From a virus: a stretch of DNA of 27,669 nt. The notes under the pieces are model-generated. The model searched no databases. It had not been told where the DNA came from and saw only the letters and a list, made by a program, of their open reading frames with translations. The DNA is taken from the IMG/VR virus record IMGVR_UViG_3300020215_000124, positions 1 to 27,669 of that record; one strand, 5' to 3'. Shown piece after piece: positions 20,065 to 27,628 of this stretch. Numbering within the stretch: the first letter of the stretch is position 1; every line of letters starts with the position of its first letter. The position numbers and the translations under genes are program-made.

Positions 20065-20222
20065 TCATCCAGACCAAGGCCACAAGCGGCCGCGCTCGCA
20101 AGACCGCCCCGATCCAGCAGCGCGTAGCGGCTCAGCTCGAGCAGCAGCGCAGGGCCCGCATCGAGGCTTGCCATCACAATTTCGTGCGCGGCAAGTGCAC
20201 GCGCTGCGGGACGAAGCCATGA
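20061..20222 (+). CDS. 53-residue zinc-finger protein (TTG start)
   Basis: A short gene beginning with TTG at 20061, overlapping the previous stop (TTGA). GGAGG at 20050-20054 is 6 bases upstream, an ideal distance. The protein is basic, with a Gln/Arg helix (QQRVAAQLEQQRRARIEACH) and a C-terminal C37-x-H39 plus C46-x-x-C49 zinc-finger pattern. Its TGA overlaps the next ATG (ATGA at 20219-20222). The following gene repeats the same plan, so the two look like tandem relatives. Confidence 0.68.
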   Translation: MIIQTKATSGRARKTAPIQQRVAAQLEQQRRARIEACHHNFVRGKCTRCGTKP

Positions 20223-20407
20223 GCGTCATCGCTCCCCAGTATCGACGCCGGACGAAGCTTGTCCGCGACCAGCGCGCTGACCGACGTGCTGCGCGCAATG
20301 CCGAGCGAAGCGCACGCCGATCAGCCTGCGACCACGATTTCCAGAAGCATCCGAGCAATGCCGCGATCTCGGTATGCAGCAAGTGCGGCGAACCTCGGAG
20401 GCAATGA
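20219..20407 (+). CDS. 62-residue zinc-finger protein
   Basis: A 62-residue very basic protein (YRRRTKLVRDQRADRRAARN) ending in C37-x-H39-x-F41 and C53-x-x-C56-G. C37, H39 and F41 fall at the same residue numbers as in the preceding 53-residue protein, supporting a duplication. The ATG overlaps the preceding stop. Likely a small nucleic-acid-binding zinc finger; target unknown. Confidence 0.68.
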   Translation: MSVIAPQYRRRTKLVRDQRADRRAARNAERSARRSACDHDFQKHPSNAAISVCSKCGEPRRQ

Positions 20408-20408
20408 G

Positions 20409-21086
20409 ATGCGATCGACCGACAAAATCAACTTGCAAGGGCTGCTGTTAGTCGCTGCTGTTCTGGTGGCCATTGGCCTGCTGCTGAAGCCGGGGCGCGC
20501 TGGCAGTGCGGAGTCTGCGCCGTGGCAGCCGCCGGAGTTTCGGTGCTTCCCCCCGATCAGTGACTACGACCACGCCTATCGCATCCAAGATGCCGTAGCG
20601 GCTATCGTTTGGTGGTGCGATATGCCGGACGGCCTCTACACATTCTGGGTGGCTGGCACGGTGCCCGGGGGCATCACACCAAAGACCCAGGCAGACGCGC
20701 TGCTTGAGATCGCGGGCAAGGATCCCGCTGAGCTCATCAAGCGTGTCGTGGTGAGAGAGCCAACCCCGAGTGAGATGGAGCTCGCGACGCAGATACAGCT
20801 GTCGCACGCGCCGCGCTGCTACGTCACAGGGACAGCGGCGACCGCCGCGGTGCTCACCGCAAATGCACAGGGCACGATCTCCGCGGCCAAGCTCGACACC
20901 CAGGGCGTGACGGTGCGCGTGCCAGTGGGTGTTCCGGTGGCCTGCTGGGATCGCTTGGCGAAGGAGACCGCCAAACGTTACTGCAGCGCTGAGACGCTGA
21001 CCGACACCAAGGGCAGGCGCGTGGAGCCAGAGACGTGGGTCCCGTGCAAGATAGAGCGGGCGCCGGCAGCGGGGTGGCCACCGTGA
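20409..21086 (+). CDS. Membrane-anchored protein of unknown function
   Basis: A 225-residue protein with an N-terminal hydrophobic segment (LQGLLLVAAVLVAIGLLLKP, about residues 9-28) that acts as a signal anchor or uncleaved signal peptide. The large outer region has several cysteines (FRCFPPISDYDHAY, WWCDMP, PRCYVTG, VACWDRL, RYCSAET, VPCKIE), consistent with disulfides in the periplasm. GGAGG lies 8 bases before ATG 20409; the longer frame from 20259 is rejected. No domain recognised. It is another envelope-directed product in the early region. Confidence 0.78.
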   Translation: MRSTDKINLQGLLLVAAVLVAIGLLLKPGRAGSAESAPWQPPEFRCFPPISDYDHAYRIQDAVAAIVWWCDMPDGLYTFWVAGTVPGGITPKTQADALLEIAGKDPAELIKRVVVREPTPSEMELATQIQLSHAPRCYVTGTAATAAVLTANAQGTISAAKLDTQGVTVRVPVGVPVACWDRLAKETAKRYCSAETLTDTKGRRVEPETWVPCKIERAPAAGWPP

Positions 21087-21526
21087 GCCGTCGTCTACAA
21101 CAGTACGTCGATCTCGCTGCCGAGGGATTCACGCACCGCGCGATCGCTGAGCGCCTTGGCGTCAGCCACTCAAGCGTTTCGAAAGCGCTGGCGCGCGCGG
21201 GAGTCACCTCGAAGCATAGGGCTCCTCCGGCGAACAAGGTTCAGCCGAGCAAAGAACTGCTCGAGCAGTGGCGAGTAAAGCTGTCTACTCGTGAGGTCAC
21301 CAGGCTGGAGATGGCTGCTCACTTCGGCGTAAGCACTTCGACCGTGTGTCGCTGGATCGAGCCTGTGGGCGCCAAGTCAGGGCCGCGGCCGGGGTCGCCA
21401 GGAATGAAGTCGACGGCGTATATCCGCAAACCGCCGAGCGATTCCGAAGTGCGCAGCCAGCAAAGGCGCGACCGCGAGGCGAAGAAGCGGGCGGCTTTGT
21501 TGGCGGAGATGGGAGCGCAGCGCTGA
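21083..21526 (+). CDS. Double helix-turn-helix regulator
   Basis: A 147-residue protein with two helix-turn-helix units: FTHRAIAERLGVSHSSVSKA (residues 16-35) and TRLEMAAHFGVSTSTVCRWI (73-92), then a basic tail (QQRRDREAKKRAALLAEMG). Tandem HTH units are found in transcription regulators and in small terminase subunits. Its place at the end of the early operon, just before the late promoter, allows either role. The start is GTG at 21083, overlapping the upstream stop. Confidence 0.8.
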   Translation: MSRRLQQYVDLAAEGFTHRAIAERLGVSHSSVSKALARAGVTSKHRAPPANKVQPSKELLEQWRVKLSTREVTRLEMAAHFGVSTSTVCRWIEPVGAKSGPRPGSPGMKSTAYIRKPPSDSEVRSQQRRDREAKKRAALLAEMGAQR

Positions 21527-21948
21527 TGCAGCACACCGTGGACGCCGACCGCCTTCGATACCTGCGCATAGTGATCGAGGCGTACGTGCGCTGGCGCGAA
21601 GACGTCGACCACCTTGGCTATGTGCAGTTCGCGCAGGTGGTCGGCATGCCGCAGGTTATCGAGCAGCGACGGGTGGTCGACCTGTCTGAGGACGAGTTCA
21701 CCATAGTCGACCGCGCCTTCGCCGCGATGGATCCGCGAGACCGCGACCTTATCGAGGTCGAGTACACACGCGAGTGCCACCCCAAGGAGAAGGCTGCCGA
21801 CTGCGGGTACGTCGGCGACAACGTGGCAGCGGCGATCGCTTGGTATCGACGGGACCTTCTGCAGGCGGAGTCACGGATGTATCTGGCACTGCAGCCGTAC
21901 ATCGACGAGTGGGAGCTAGCGAAACCAATGAGGAGACGAAGCGGTTGA
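21526..21948 (+). CDS. Candidate late-gene activator (Q/ArpU-like)
   Basis: A 140-residue protein with a helical N-terminal half (LRIVIEAYVRWREDVDHLGY) and a sigma-region-4-like HTH in the C-terminal half: VDRAFAAMDPRDRDLIEVEY, then HPKEKAADCGYVGDNVAAAI and AWYRRDLLQAESRMYLALQP. Phage late regulators of the ArpU/RinA/Q types combine such modules, and the gene stands two genes before the late promoter and terminator at 22410-22581. The similarity is of pattern only. TGATG overlap with the HTH gene upstream. Confidence 0.72.
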   Translation: MQHTVDADRLRYLRIVIEAYVRWREDVDHLGYVQFAQVVGMPQVIEQRRVVDLSEDEFTIVDRAFAAMDPRDRDLIEVEYTRECHPKEKAADCGYVGDNVAAAIAWYRRDLLQAESRMYLALQPYIDEWELAKPMRRRSG

Positions 21949-22373
21949 GCATTCACAAGATCCGCGGCGCCCGGAGCTACCTTTACTTCGTGCTACGGGA
22001 GCCGATCGAAGACATCGTACCTGTGCGGATTGGCGCCGCCCTGTCTCCTCTGCAGGCAGCTACCGACGCAGTGCGCGGTTGCCGAAAGTCCGAGCTCCGC
22101 GTGCTCGGCTACGCTGCGATCGGCAGTCATGGCCGAGCAACCCTCGCGCTTGAGGAGTTGCGAGAGCGAATGTCCTCTTGGTCTGCGCGCGACGGCTGGG
22201 TTTCTGTGCCAAGCGCAGAGGGCCGATGGTTCCGGCGAAGCTTCAAAACATCCGTCGATCGTCACAGTTCAATCGACGGCAAGAATCCGATATACCATGT
22301 TGATCTGCTGGCATATTTCGGAAAGCCAGGAAAGGTCGAGTTCACACACTCGCCACGCTGTAACACCCGTTGA
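21945..22373 (+). CDS. Unknown protein, last gene before late region
   Basis: A 142-residue protein starting at TTG 21945 (TTGA overlap; GAGGAG about 10 bases upstream). The first part reads ARSYLYFVLREPIEDIVPVR, followed by IGAALSPLQAATDAVRGC and then a helix (GRATLALEELRERMSSWSAR) and GWVSVPSAEGRWFRRSF. The YFVL...VRIG strands and an E-containing helix followed by GxW recall divergent GIY-YIG/T5orf172 proteins, but the match is weak. The coding end overlaps the first of the 10-bp repeats of the late-control region. Confidence 0.65.
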   Translation: MSIHKIRGARSYLYFVLREPIEDIVPVRIGAALSPLQAATDAVRGCRKSELRVLGYAAIGSHGRATLALEELRERMSSWSARDGWVSVPSAEGRWFRRSFKTSVDRHSSIDGKNPIYHVDLLAYFGKPGKVEFTHSPRCNTR

Positions 22374-22422
22374 CACCCATGGACACCAACCTACGCCAGT
22401 GGACACTATTTGACTCAAACCA
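22363..22422 (+). repeat. Six 10-bp phased repeats
   Basis: Units start exactly every 10 bases at 22363, 22373, 22383, 22393, 22403 and 22413: ACACCCGTTG, ACACCCATGG, ACACCAACCT, ACGCCAGTGG, ACACTATTTG, ACTCAAACCA. All begin AC; most read (T/G)GACAC across the junction. One helical turn per unit would place them on one face of the DNA, directly upstream of and into the promoter -35. Confidence 0.7.
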
Positions 22423-22438
22423 ATCACTTGCATAATCT
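22410..22438 (+). promoter_or_regulatory. Candidate late promoter
   Basis: TTGACT (22410-22415) and TAATCT (22433-22438) with a 17-base spacer; the -10 is identical to that of the left early promoter. It lies in the gap between the early operon and the structural genes. Predicted start near 22445. Confidence 0.8.
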
Positions 22439-22456
22439 TTCGTGCGCTGGTTCTGT

Positions 22457-22475
22457 GCCCGAAGGGAAACCGGGC
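22457..22475 (+). other. Leader hairpin
   Basis: GCCCG (22457-22461) and CGGGC (22471-22475) form a 5-bp stem with a 9-base loop about 12 bases into the predicted late transcript. It could pause polymerase near the promoter, as needed for Q-type antitermination. Confidence 0.4.
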
Positions 22476-22504
22476 TCCAAGTGAGATAAGAAGATCACCC
22501 ATCC

Positions 22505-22523
22505 AGGAGGGGCGCCCATGTAG
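22505..22523 (+). other. Strong ribosome site with ATG-TAG minimal ORF
   Basis: AGGAGG at 22505-22510 is followed after 7 bases by ATG (22518) and directly by TAG (22521). It is a textbook ribosome binding site feeding a start-stop. It lies in the leader of the late transcript, before the terminator. Confidence 0.6.
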
Positions 22524-22551
22524 CCTCAATCCGGGAGTATCATCAAAACGA

Positions 22552-22581
22552 GGCTCGCCATTCGGCGGGCCTTTCGCGTTT
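22552..22581 (+). terminator. Intrinsic terminator before late genes
   Basis: GGCTCGCC (22552-22559), loop ATTC, GGCGGGCC (22564-22571), followed by TTTCGCGTTT and preceded by AAAACGA. The 8-bp stem has one U-G pair. It stands between the late promoter and the first structural gene. Confidence 0.8.
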
Positions 22582-22594
22582 CTGGAGCCATCGA

Positions 22595-25500
22595 ATGCCG
22601 CGGCAGCTGAAAAGCACAGGCCAGGCACTCGATCTGCTCTTCGCTCTAACGTTCGACGACGACAACACGACGCTGAAGGAATTCGTTGACCCGGACGTCA
22701 ACGACGGGATGGTGGTCGATGCCGGGGTGACCTTCGGCACGACGACTTTCAAGGGTCAGACCCGTGGCTGGTTCCAGACCACAGCCGACGGGGCCTTCGA
22801 TTTCGAAGGCATCAGCTTCACCTCTCCCGATCAGGCGGTGGGGCCGGCCAGTAGCAACGTATCGATCGTCATGCTGTGCGCCGGCAGCGGCACCGGCAAC
22901 AACAACAAGTTCTGGATCAGCTTCAACGGCGATGTGCATGGCCTGGGCACCGATGGTGCAGGCAAGGCGCATATCACCTTTGGCGGTACCGGCTGCTCGG
23001 GCACCACGACCATTCCCACGGATGGCACCACGAAGTTCTTCGTGGCTGGCAACTGGTCGGGCCCCAGCGGCACGGAGGACGGCGAGATCTACTACGCGGC
23101 CGAGGCGAGCAGCGACGTCGCTCTGGAGAACACCGAGGACATCGGCAGCTTCGGCTCTGATGTCCCGCTGACGCACATCGGAGGGCCGCCAGGAAACGGC
23201 AACCTGCCGTTCAAGTGCATCGCCATCTACATGTTCGATGGCCTGCGCACGCTTTCGCAGCTGCAGGCGCTGTTCGATGACGACCTGGACGAGCTCTTCG
23301 GCGAGGCTGAGCCGGGCACGATCGCCGACACTGCTGCGCGCTTCAGCGGTGGCGCCAGCAACTCCAACCCGGACGCGAGCATCGGCGGAGCGGAGTCATC
23401 CAGAGCCATCCTGACCGGTACCGGCCTCGACGGCGTTCGTAACAATCTGTTCGATCCGATTACCCCGGCGCAGGCGAGCTCAGGGCACACCGATTATCGG
23501 TGCTTCTATCTGCACGGCGATCCGGATGGTGACCTGGCCACGGTCACGCTCTGGATCCACGCGAACGCGGCCAACGCGAACACGACTTTCGCGATTGGGC
23601 TCGACCCGGCAGGAGTGGGCGGCACCGCAGCGACTCCGGCGAACGAGACCACAGCCCCCGCGGGCGTGACCTTCTCGACGCCGAGCTCGGGGAGTCCTCT
23701 GAGCGTCAGCGGCACGCTGACCGCCAACAGCAAGCAGGCTGTGTGGATCCGCCGCACGGTGACTGCTGGCGCAGCTTTCACCGCGCTCGACAGCCTCACT
23801 ATCCGCGCGAGCGACGGCTCGGGCACGAAGGACTTCGTGTTCCAGCACTGCATCCAGGCCACGGAGGCGCGCACATGGACTGCGATCGGCACCAACACGA
23901 TGGCCGATCAAGATCCTTGCCCGGGTAATGGATGCTCCTTCTCGGGGAGCGGTGGCCAAGACGCGGTGATGACTGCTTTCAATGGCGGCGTCCTGCGTCA
24001 GACGGACACTGCCATAGACCTGCTGGTGTGGGGCGGGGGACACGGCGACTACGCCGGCAACGAGGTCTACCGCTTCAACGTGCTCACGAAGCTGTGGGCA
24101 GCCCTCACATCGCCAAGCACCCCGACCGGCGGGAGCGAGGCGAGCGGTAAGTATGGCGACGGGTTGCCAAGATCGACTCACACCTACAGCTATCTCGAGT
24201 ACGACCGTGACAACGACGGCATGTTCGTCGCGGCAATCCCTGTCACGTTCCCAAACGCGCAGACGAGCACGCAGGCGTTTCGCTTCAACAGCAGCGATAA
24301 CACCTGGGACACCACTCTGCCGGCTGGTGGCCCGGCCAACCCGATCGGCGGCAGTGTTGGCGGCGGGGACGAGGGCGTTACCTGCTATGTGACTGGCAGG
24401 CACCAGATCTGGTACCAGCCCGCGAGCTCGCGCGACAACTGGGCGCTGTACAACACGCTCACCGACACGTGGGGCGATTACCAGGGCGGCAGCGGCACGC
24501 ATCGTAGCGTCGTGGTTGCCTGCTACGACTCACGCCGGCACAAGGTGTACGGGCTCGGCGGGCAGGGCAGCAGCAACATCATCGTTTGGGATCTGCACGC
24601 GGGCGGCAACCACAGCACCCAGGCGACGACCGGCGCCAACGCTGCAACGATCACCGCGGCTACTACGCTCGGCGCCGTGTACGACGAGCTGCTCGATGCC
24701 GTGATCTCATGGAATGGTGGGCAGACGCTGCACGTCCTTAACCTTTCGACCTTCGCATGGACGACGCTGACGGTGAGCGGCGCCACGCCGAGCAGCCCCA
24801 AGGCGAACGGAACCTACGGGCGATTCCGTTGGATCCGGCCTTGCTCAACGTATCCGGCGGGCGGATACATCGTCGTCAACGACAACAACGAGCAGGTCTA
24901 CCTGTTCGCCGCTGAGTCGGCTGGCACGGTCACCGCAGCCGCGGCTGGAATCGGTCCTGGAGTCGGACAGTGCGTCGGCCGACTGTTGCTCAACGCGGCC
25001 GCCATGGGCATCGGCTCGAGCTCGGTTCATGCCGCAGGCTCGCAGCTAGCATCTGGCATTGCTCAAGCGTGTGGCATGGGCATCGGTGCCGAGACGGCCG
25101 TGCTGCTGGTATCTGGTACCGCCAACGCTGCAGGGGCCGGCGTCGGGCAGATTCAGGCCAGCGCGATCGTGAATGCGATCGCCCAGGGCATCTCGGCATC
25201 GAGCGCGCACACACTGTCTGCTGCCTTGGTGGCAGCGATCGCACAAGCCTGCGGTACGTCGGCCGGGGCTTTCTCTCAGCTGCAGGGACTGCTGGTAACT
25301 GGTGCGGCCCAAGGGATCGGCATTGGCATCGGTACGGGATTCGCCGCCGAGCTCCTCGCCGGGTCTGCTCATGGGGCAGCTGTTGGAGCTGCTCACGCTC
25401 GAGAGGCGGTGGTCATCAGCGCCGCAGCTCAAGCGGTATCCGCAAGCCAATCCGCGGGCGCGCCAATGCTGCTCACGAAAGCGGATGCGCAGGCCATTGC

Positions 25501-25873
25501 AATTGCGGCCGGGCTCTTCTCGCAGACCACAAGCGGCATTGTGTCTGGCGCCGCGATCGGCATCAGCGACGGCATTGGCGCTGGAACCGCAGCTCTGGTG
25601 ATTCAGGCGCGCGCGGACGCAGATGCCATCGGCATCGCCAACGCGCTGGCCGCACAACTGCTCAAAGCCGAGGCGCAAGGGTGCGGCATTGGCACTGGCA
25701 TCCCTGCAGCAGCCTTGGTCTTGGGAGCGAGCGCTGAAGCAGTTGCCGAATCGATCGGGGTCGTGCTCGCCCAATCTGGAAGCCAGGTGTTGCAAGCGGT
25801 GCGCGTGATCTACGTGAGCCGCGAGTCGCGCACGATCATCGTGCCGAGAGATCGCAGTCAGAAACTCAACTGA
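22595..25873 (+). CDS. Large structural protein: LamG-like, Kelch-like, repeat tail
   Basis: A 1092-residue protein, the first gene after the late-control region. Residues 1-235 look like a concanavalin/LamG-type sandwich (TRGWFQTTADGAFDFEGISF, NNNKFWISFNGDVHGLG, KCIAIYMFDGLRTLSQLQAL). Residues about 243-425 are a second beta-rich module. Residues about 430-775 are Kelch or galactose-oxidase-like beta-propeller (LLVWGGGHGDYAGNEVYRFN, HKVYGLGGQGSSNIIVWD). Residues about 777-1060 are Ala/Gly repeats of about 20 residues. A carbohydrate-binding tail-fibre or virion surface protein is likely. GGAG lies about 8 bases before the ATG. Confidence 0.85.
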   Translation: MPRQLKSTGQALDLLFALTFDDDNTTLKEFVDPDVNDGMVVDAGVTFGTTTFKGQTRGWFQTTADGAFDFEGISFTSPDQAVGPASSNVSIVMLCAGSGTGNNNKFWISFNGDVHGLGTDGAGKAHITFGGTGCSGTTTIPTDGTTKFFVAGNWSGPSGTEDGEIYYAAEASSDVALENTEDIGSFGSDVPLTHIGGPPGNGNLPFKCIAIYMFDGLRTLSQLQALFDDDLDELFGEAEPGTIADTAARFSGGASNSNPDASIGGAESSRAILTGTGLDGVRNNLFDPITPAQASSGHTDYRCFYLHGDPDGDLATVTLWIHANAANANTTFAIGLDPAGVGGTAATPANETTAPAGVTFSTPSSGSPLSVSGTLTANSKQAVWIRRTVTAGAAFTALDSLTIRASDGSGTKDFVFQHCIQATEARTWTAIGTNTMADQDPCPGNGCSFSGSGGQDAVMTAFNGGVLRQTDTAIDLLVWGGGHGDYAGNEVYRFNVLTKLWAALTSPSTPTGGSEASGKYGDGLPRSTHTYSYLEYDRDNDGMFVAAIPVTFPNAQTSTQAFRFNSSDNTWDTTLPAGGPANPIGGSVGGGDEGVTCYVTGRHQIWYQPASSRDNWALYNTLTDTWGDYQGGSGTHRSVVVACYDSRRHKVYGLGGQGSSNIIVWDLHAGGNHSTQATTGANAATITAATTLGAVYDELLDAVISWNGGQTLHVLNLSTFAWTTLTVSGATPSSPKANGTYGRFRWIRPCSTYPAGGYIVVNDNNEQVYLFAAESAGTVTAAAAGIGPGVGQCVGRLLLNAAAMGIGSSSVHAAGSQLASGIAQACGMGIGAETAVLLVSGTANAAGAGVGQIQASAIVNAIAQGISASSAHTLSAALVAAIAQACGTSAGAFSQLQGLLVTGAAQGIGIGIGTGFAAELLAGSAHGAAVGAAHAREAVVISAAAQAVSASQSAGAPMLLTKADAQAIAIAAGLFSQTTSGIVSGAAIGISDGIGAGTAALVIQARADADAIGIANALAAQLLKAEAQGCGIGTGIPAAALVLGASAEAVAESIGVVLAQSGSQVLQAVRVIYVSRESRTIIVPRDRSQKLN
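24925..25780 (+). repeat. About 14 tandem 20-residue Ala/Gly repeats (coding)
   Basis: Within the large structural gene the protein repeats a unit of about 20 residues with the pattern (G/A)-x-A-x-x-x-G-x-G-x-G-x-x-x-A-x-x-L-x-x, for example GAAQGIGIGIGTGFAAELLA and GIAQACGMGIGAETAVLLVS. The DNA copies have diverged, so this is an old protein repeat rather than recent duplication. The regular period suggests a solenoid or fibrous shaft. Confidence 0.75.
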
Positions 25874-25884
25874 GGTAGAGATCC

Positions 25885-26565
25885 ATGTTGTTTGGAGCGA
25901 CATTTCGAAACGACCTGGCGCTGCTGATCTTCAACGCCACGGCGATCGCTAACATTGCGGACAATGCCGCCAGCTCACCACTGACCAACCTGCAGGTTGG
26001 GCTGCACAGCGCGTACGTCGACGCGAGCGGCAATCAGACCACGAACGAGATCAGCTACACGGGTTACGCGCGCGTGGCCGTACCTCGCACCAACGGTGGC
26101 TGGACCGTCAGCGGTAACTTGATCGTGCCGGTGTCAACCATCGCATTCGGCGCATGTACCGCCGGAAGCGCGACTGCAATGTTCGCCACGGTGGGCACGG
26201 CTGCGAGCGGCACCGGGAAAGTGCTAGCACGCGCGGCCATCGGCGGTGCACCGCAGATCGTCAGTGCGGCGACCAGCGACACGCTGACCGCATTCGCACA
26301 TGGCTTGGCGGTCGACGATCGGTTGGTCTTCTACCCTGGTTACAATGTCACGATGCCCGCCGGAATCACGGAGGGTACGGTCTACTTCGTGAAGACCGCA
26401 CCTGATGCGAACACGCTGACCATCGCGGCGACCTCGGGGGGCACCACCATCGACGTAACCGCGGCCGCAGGCTGCATCATGCAGCGGGTGACCCCGCTGG
26501 TGATCACCAGCTCCCCGCAAGTCACCCCGCAGCTGACCACCAGCACGGCGTTCCGCATCTTCTGA
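25885..26565 (+). CDS. Phage tail-fibre-type structural protein with insertion
   Basis: A 226-residue protein of a common tail structural type: LFGATFRNDLALLIFNATAI at the start, then LQVGLHSAYVDASGNQTTNE, EISYTGYARVAVPRTNGGWT and VSGNLIVPVSTIAFGACTAG. In relatives I recall, this is followed quickly by a short C-terminal end. Here residues about 120-195 (SDTLTAFAHGLAVDDRLVFY and TEGTVYFVKTAPDANTLTIA) form an extra beta-rich insertion, before TPLVITSSPQVTPQL closes the family fold. The start follows GAGGTAGAGATCC. It belongs to the late cluster with its neighbours. Confidence 0.82.
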   Translation: MLFGATFRNDLALLIFNATAIANIADNAASSPLTNLQVGLHSAYVDASGNQTTNEISYTGYARVAVPRTNGGWTVSGNLIVPVSTIAFGACTAGSATAMFATVGTAASGTGKVLARAAIGGAPQIVSAATSDTLTAFAHGLAVDDRLVFYPGYNVTMPAGITEGTVYFVKTAPDANTLTIAATSGGTTIDVTAAAGCIMQRVTPLVITSSPQVTPQLTTSTAFRIF

Positions 26566-27056
26566 TGGCCGACTGCATCGAGGTTCCAAAGCGCTGCCAG
26601 TCAGCTGGGGCGCGCAAGCCCATCGTGTTGGATTACACGGTAAGGCTGCAGAACCTTTGGACGCCCGGTGAAGTTCGGCAGGTAGACGAAGCGTTTCGAC
26701 CCAGGCGCGCCACGGGCTTCCAGTACAAGACCACCAACTCGGGGCAGGCAGGCGCTACAGAGCCCAGGTGGCGCAATCCGGAAACGGCTGGCCGTACCTA
26801 CCAGGACGGCTCGCTGAGTGTTGTGGCAGAGGCGATCAGCAACACGTCCCTGGCCAACACGATCGCTTCATCGACCTGGACCGGCCCCGATGGAATCACC
26901 ATCGACGGCGAGGGTATTCACAACACGGGCGGGGAGCAGAAGACGTTCTGCTATGTCGAGGGTGGCACGCCTGGCACCTACCGAATCCGCAACGACGTGG
27001 TGTATGCGCTCAACGGCGAGACCGACTCGGTAGAGATCGACATCGAGATCGAGTGA
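26565..27056 (+). CDS. Phage fibre-tail adaptor-like protein
   Basis: A 163-residue protein beginning ADCIEVPKRCQSAGARKPI, with LQNLWTPGEVRQVDEAFRPR, RATGFQYKTTNSGQAGATEP and RTYQDGSLSVVAEAIS, then a beta-rich C-terminal half (WTGPDGITIDGEGIHNTGGE). The WxPGExxxxxEAxRPxxATGFQY wording recalls small proteins listed as fibre-tail adaptors in other phages; that role is inferred by resemblance. TGATG overlaps join it to both neighbours, so the three tail genes are translated as a unit. Confidence 0.8.
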   Translation: MADCIEVPKRCQSAGARKPIVLDYTVRLQNLWTPGEVRQVDEAFRPRRATGFQYKTTNSGQAGATEPRWRNPETAGRTYQDGSLSVVAEAISNTSLANTIASSTWTGPDGITIDGEGIHNTGGEQKTFCYVEGGTPGTYRIRNDVVYALNGETDSVEIDIEIE

Positions 27057-27628
27057 TGGTGAGGGTGAGTGTCAGGTTTGACCTGGATGCATTCACCAGG
27101 AACGTGAATGTCGCTGGACGCAGGAGGGTCAACAAGGCTGCTGCCATCGCCCTTGGGCGGGTAGGTACGACCGTACGCAAAGAGGCCAGCCTGACCATCC
27201 GCGAGCGACTGGCTATCAAGGCATCCGTTGCAAAGAATCAGATCACCCTTCGAAGGGTTGGGCCCGATGGTTTGACCCTGTTCATCGAGGCCAAGGGACA
27301 GCCGATCCCCTTACGGGACTTCCAAGCTCGGCAGGGGAAGCGCGGTGTCAGCTACCGAGTCTCCAAGGCTGCAGGCCGAAAGGTCTATGAGACCAAGTTT
27401 GGCAAGGGCTTCATCATCCAGCGCTTCGGCGGCCATGTGTTCGCACCAGCTGGGAGAGATCCCAAGGGCCCGCAGAAGGCGAAGCTGAGGAAGATCTATG
27501 GGCCCAGCGTGCCGCAGTTCTTTGTGACCAAAGCCATCATCGAGAAGCTAGAGCGAATCGCACGGCAGCGATGGCCGATTGAATTCGCGAGAGCGTTCAA
27601 TGGGCTCAGGGTCTCCGGCCGTGCGTGA
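27056..27628 (+). CDS. Minor tail protein Z-like (GPZ)
   Basis: A 190-residue basic protein of the prophage minor tail protein Z type: RRRVNKAAAIALGRVGTTVR, KEASLTIRERLAIKASVAK, then TLFIEAKGQPIPLRDFQARQ, GVSYRVSKAAGRKVYETKF and GKGFIIQRFGGHVFAPAGRD. The C-terminus has VPQFFVTKAIIEKLERIA. Lambda gpZ acts at the tail completion step where the tail joins the head. I chose ATG at 27056 (TGATG with the previous stop); the frame to 26768 lies inside the adaptor gene. Confidence 0.85.
   Translation: MVRVSVRFDLDAFTRNVNVAGRRRVNKAAAIALGRVGTTVRKEASLTIRERLAIKASVAKNQITLRRVGPDGLTLFIEAKGQPIPLRDFQARQGKRGVSYRVSKAAGRKVYETKFGKGFIIQRFGGHVFAPAGRDPKGPQKAKLRKIYGPSVPQFFVTKAIIEKLERIARQRWPIEFARAFNGLRVSGRA

Noticed and set aside
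22363-22422. 10-bp repeats as a CRISPR array
   Set aside because: Units are contiguous and too short, with no spacers and no cas genes.
22646-23176. Long minus-strand frames inside the large structural gene
   Set aside because: Mirror images of a well-supported plus-strand gene; GC-rich coding sequence commonly leaves such frames open.
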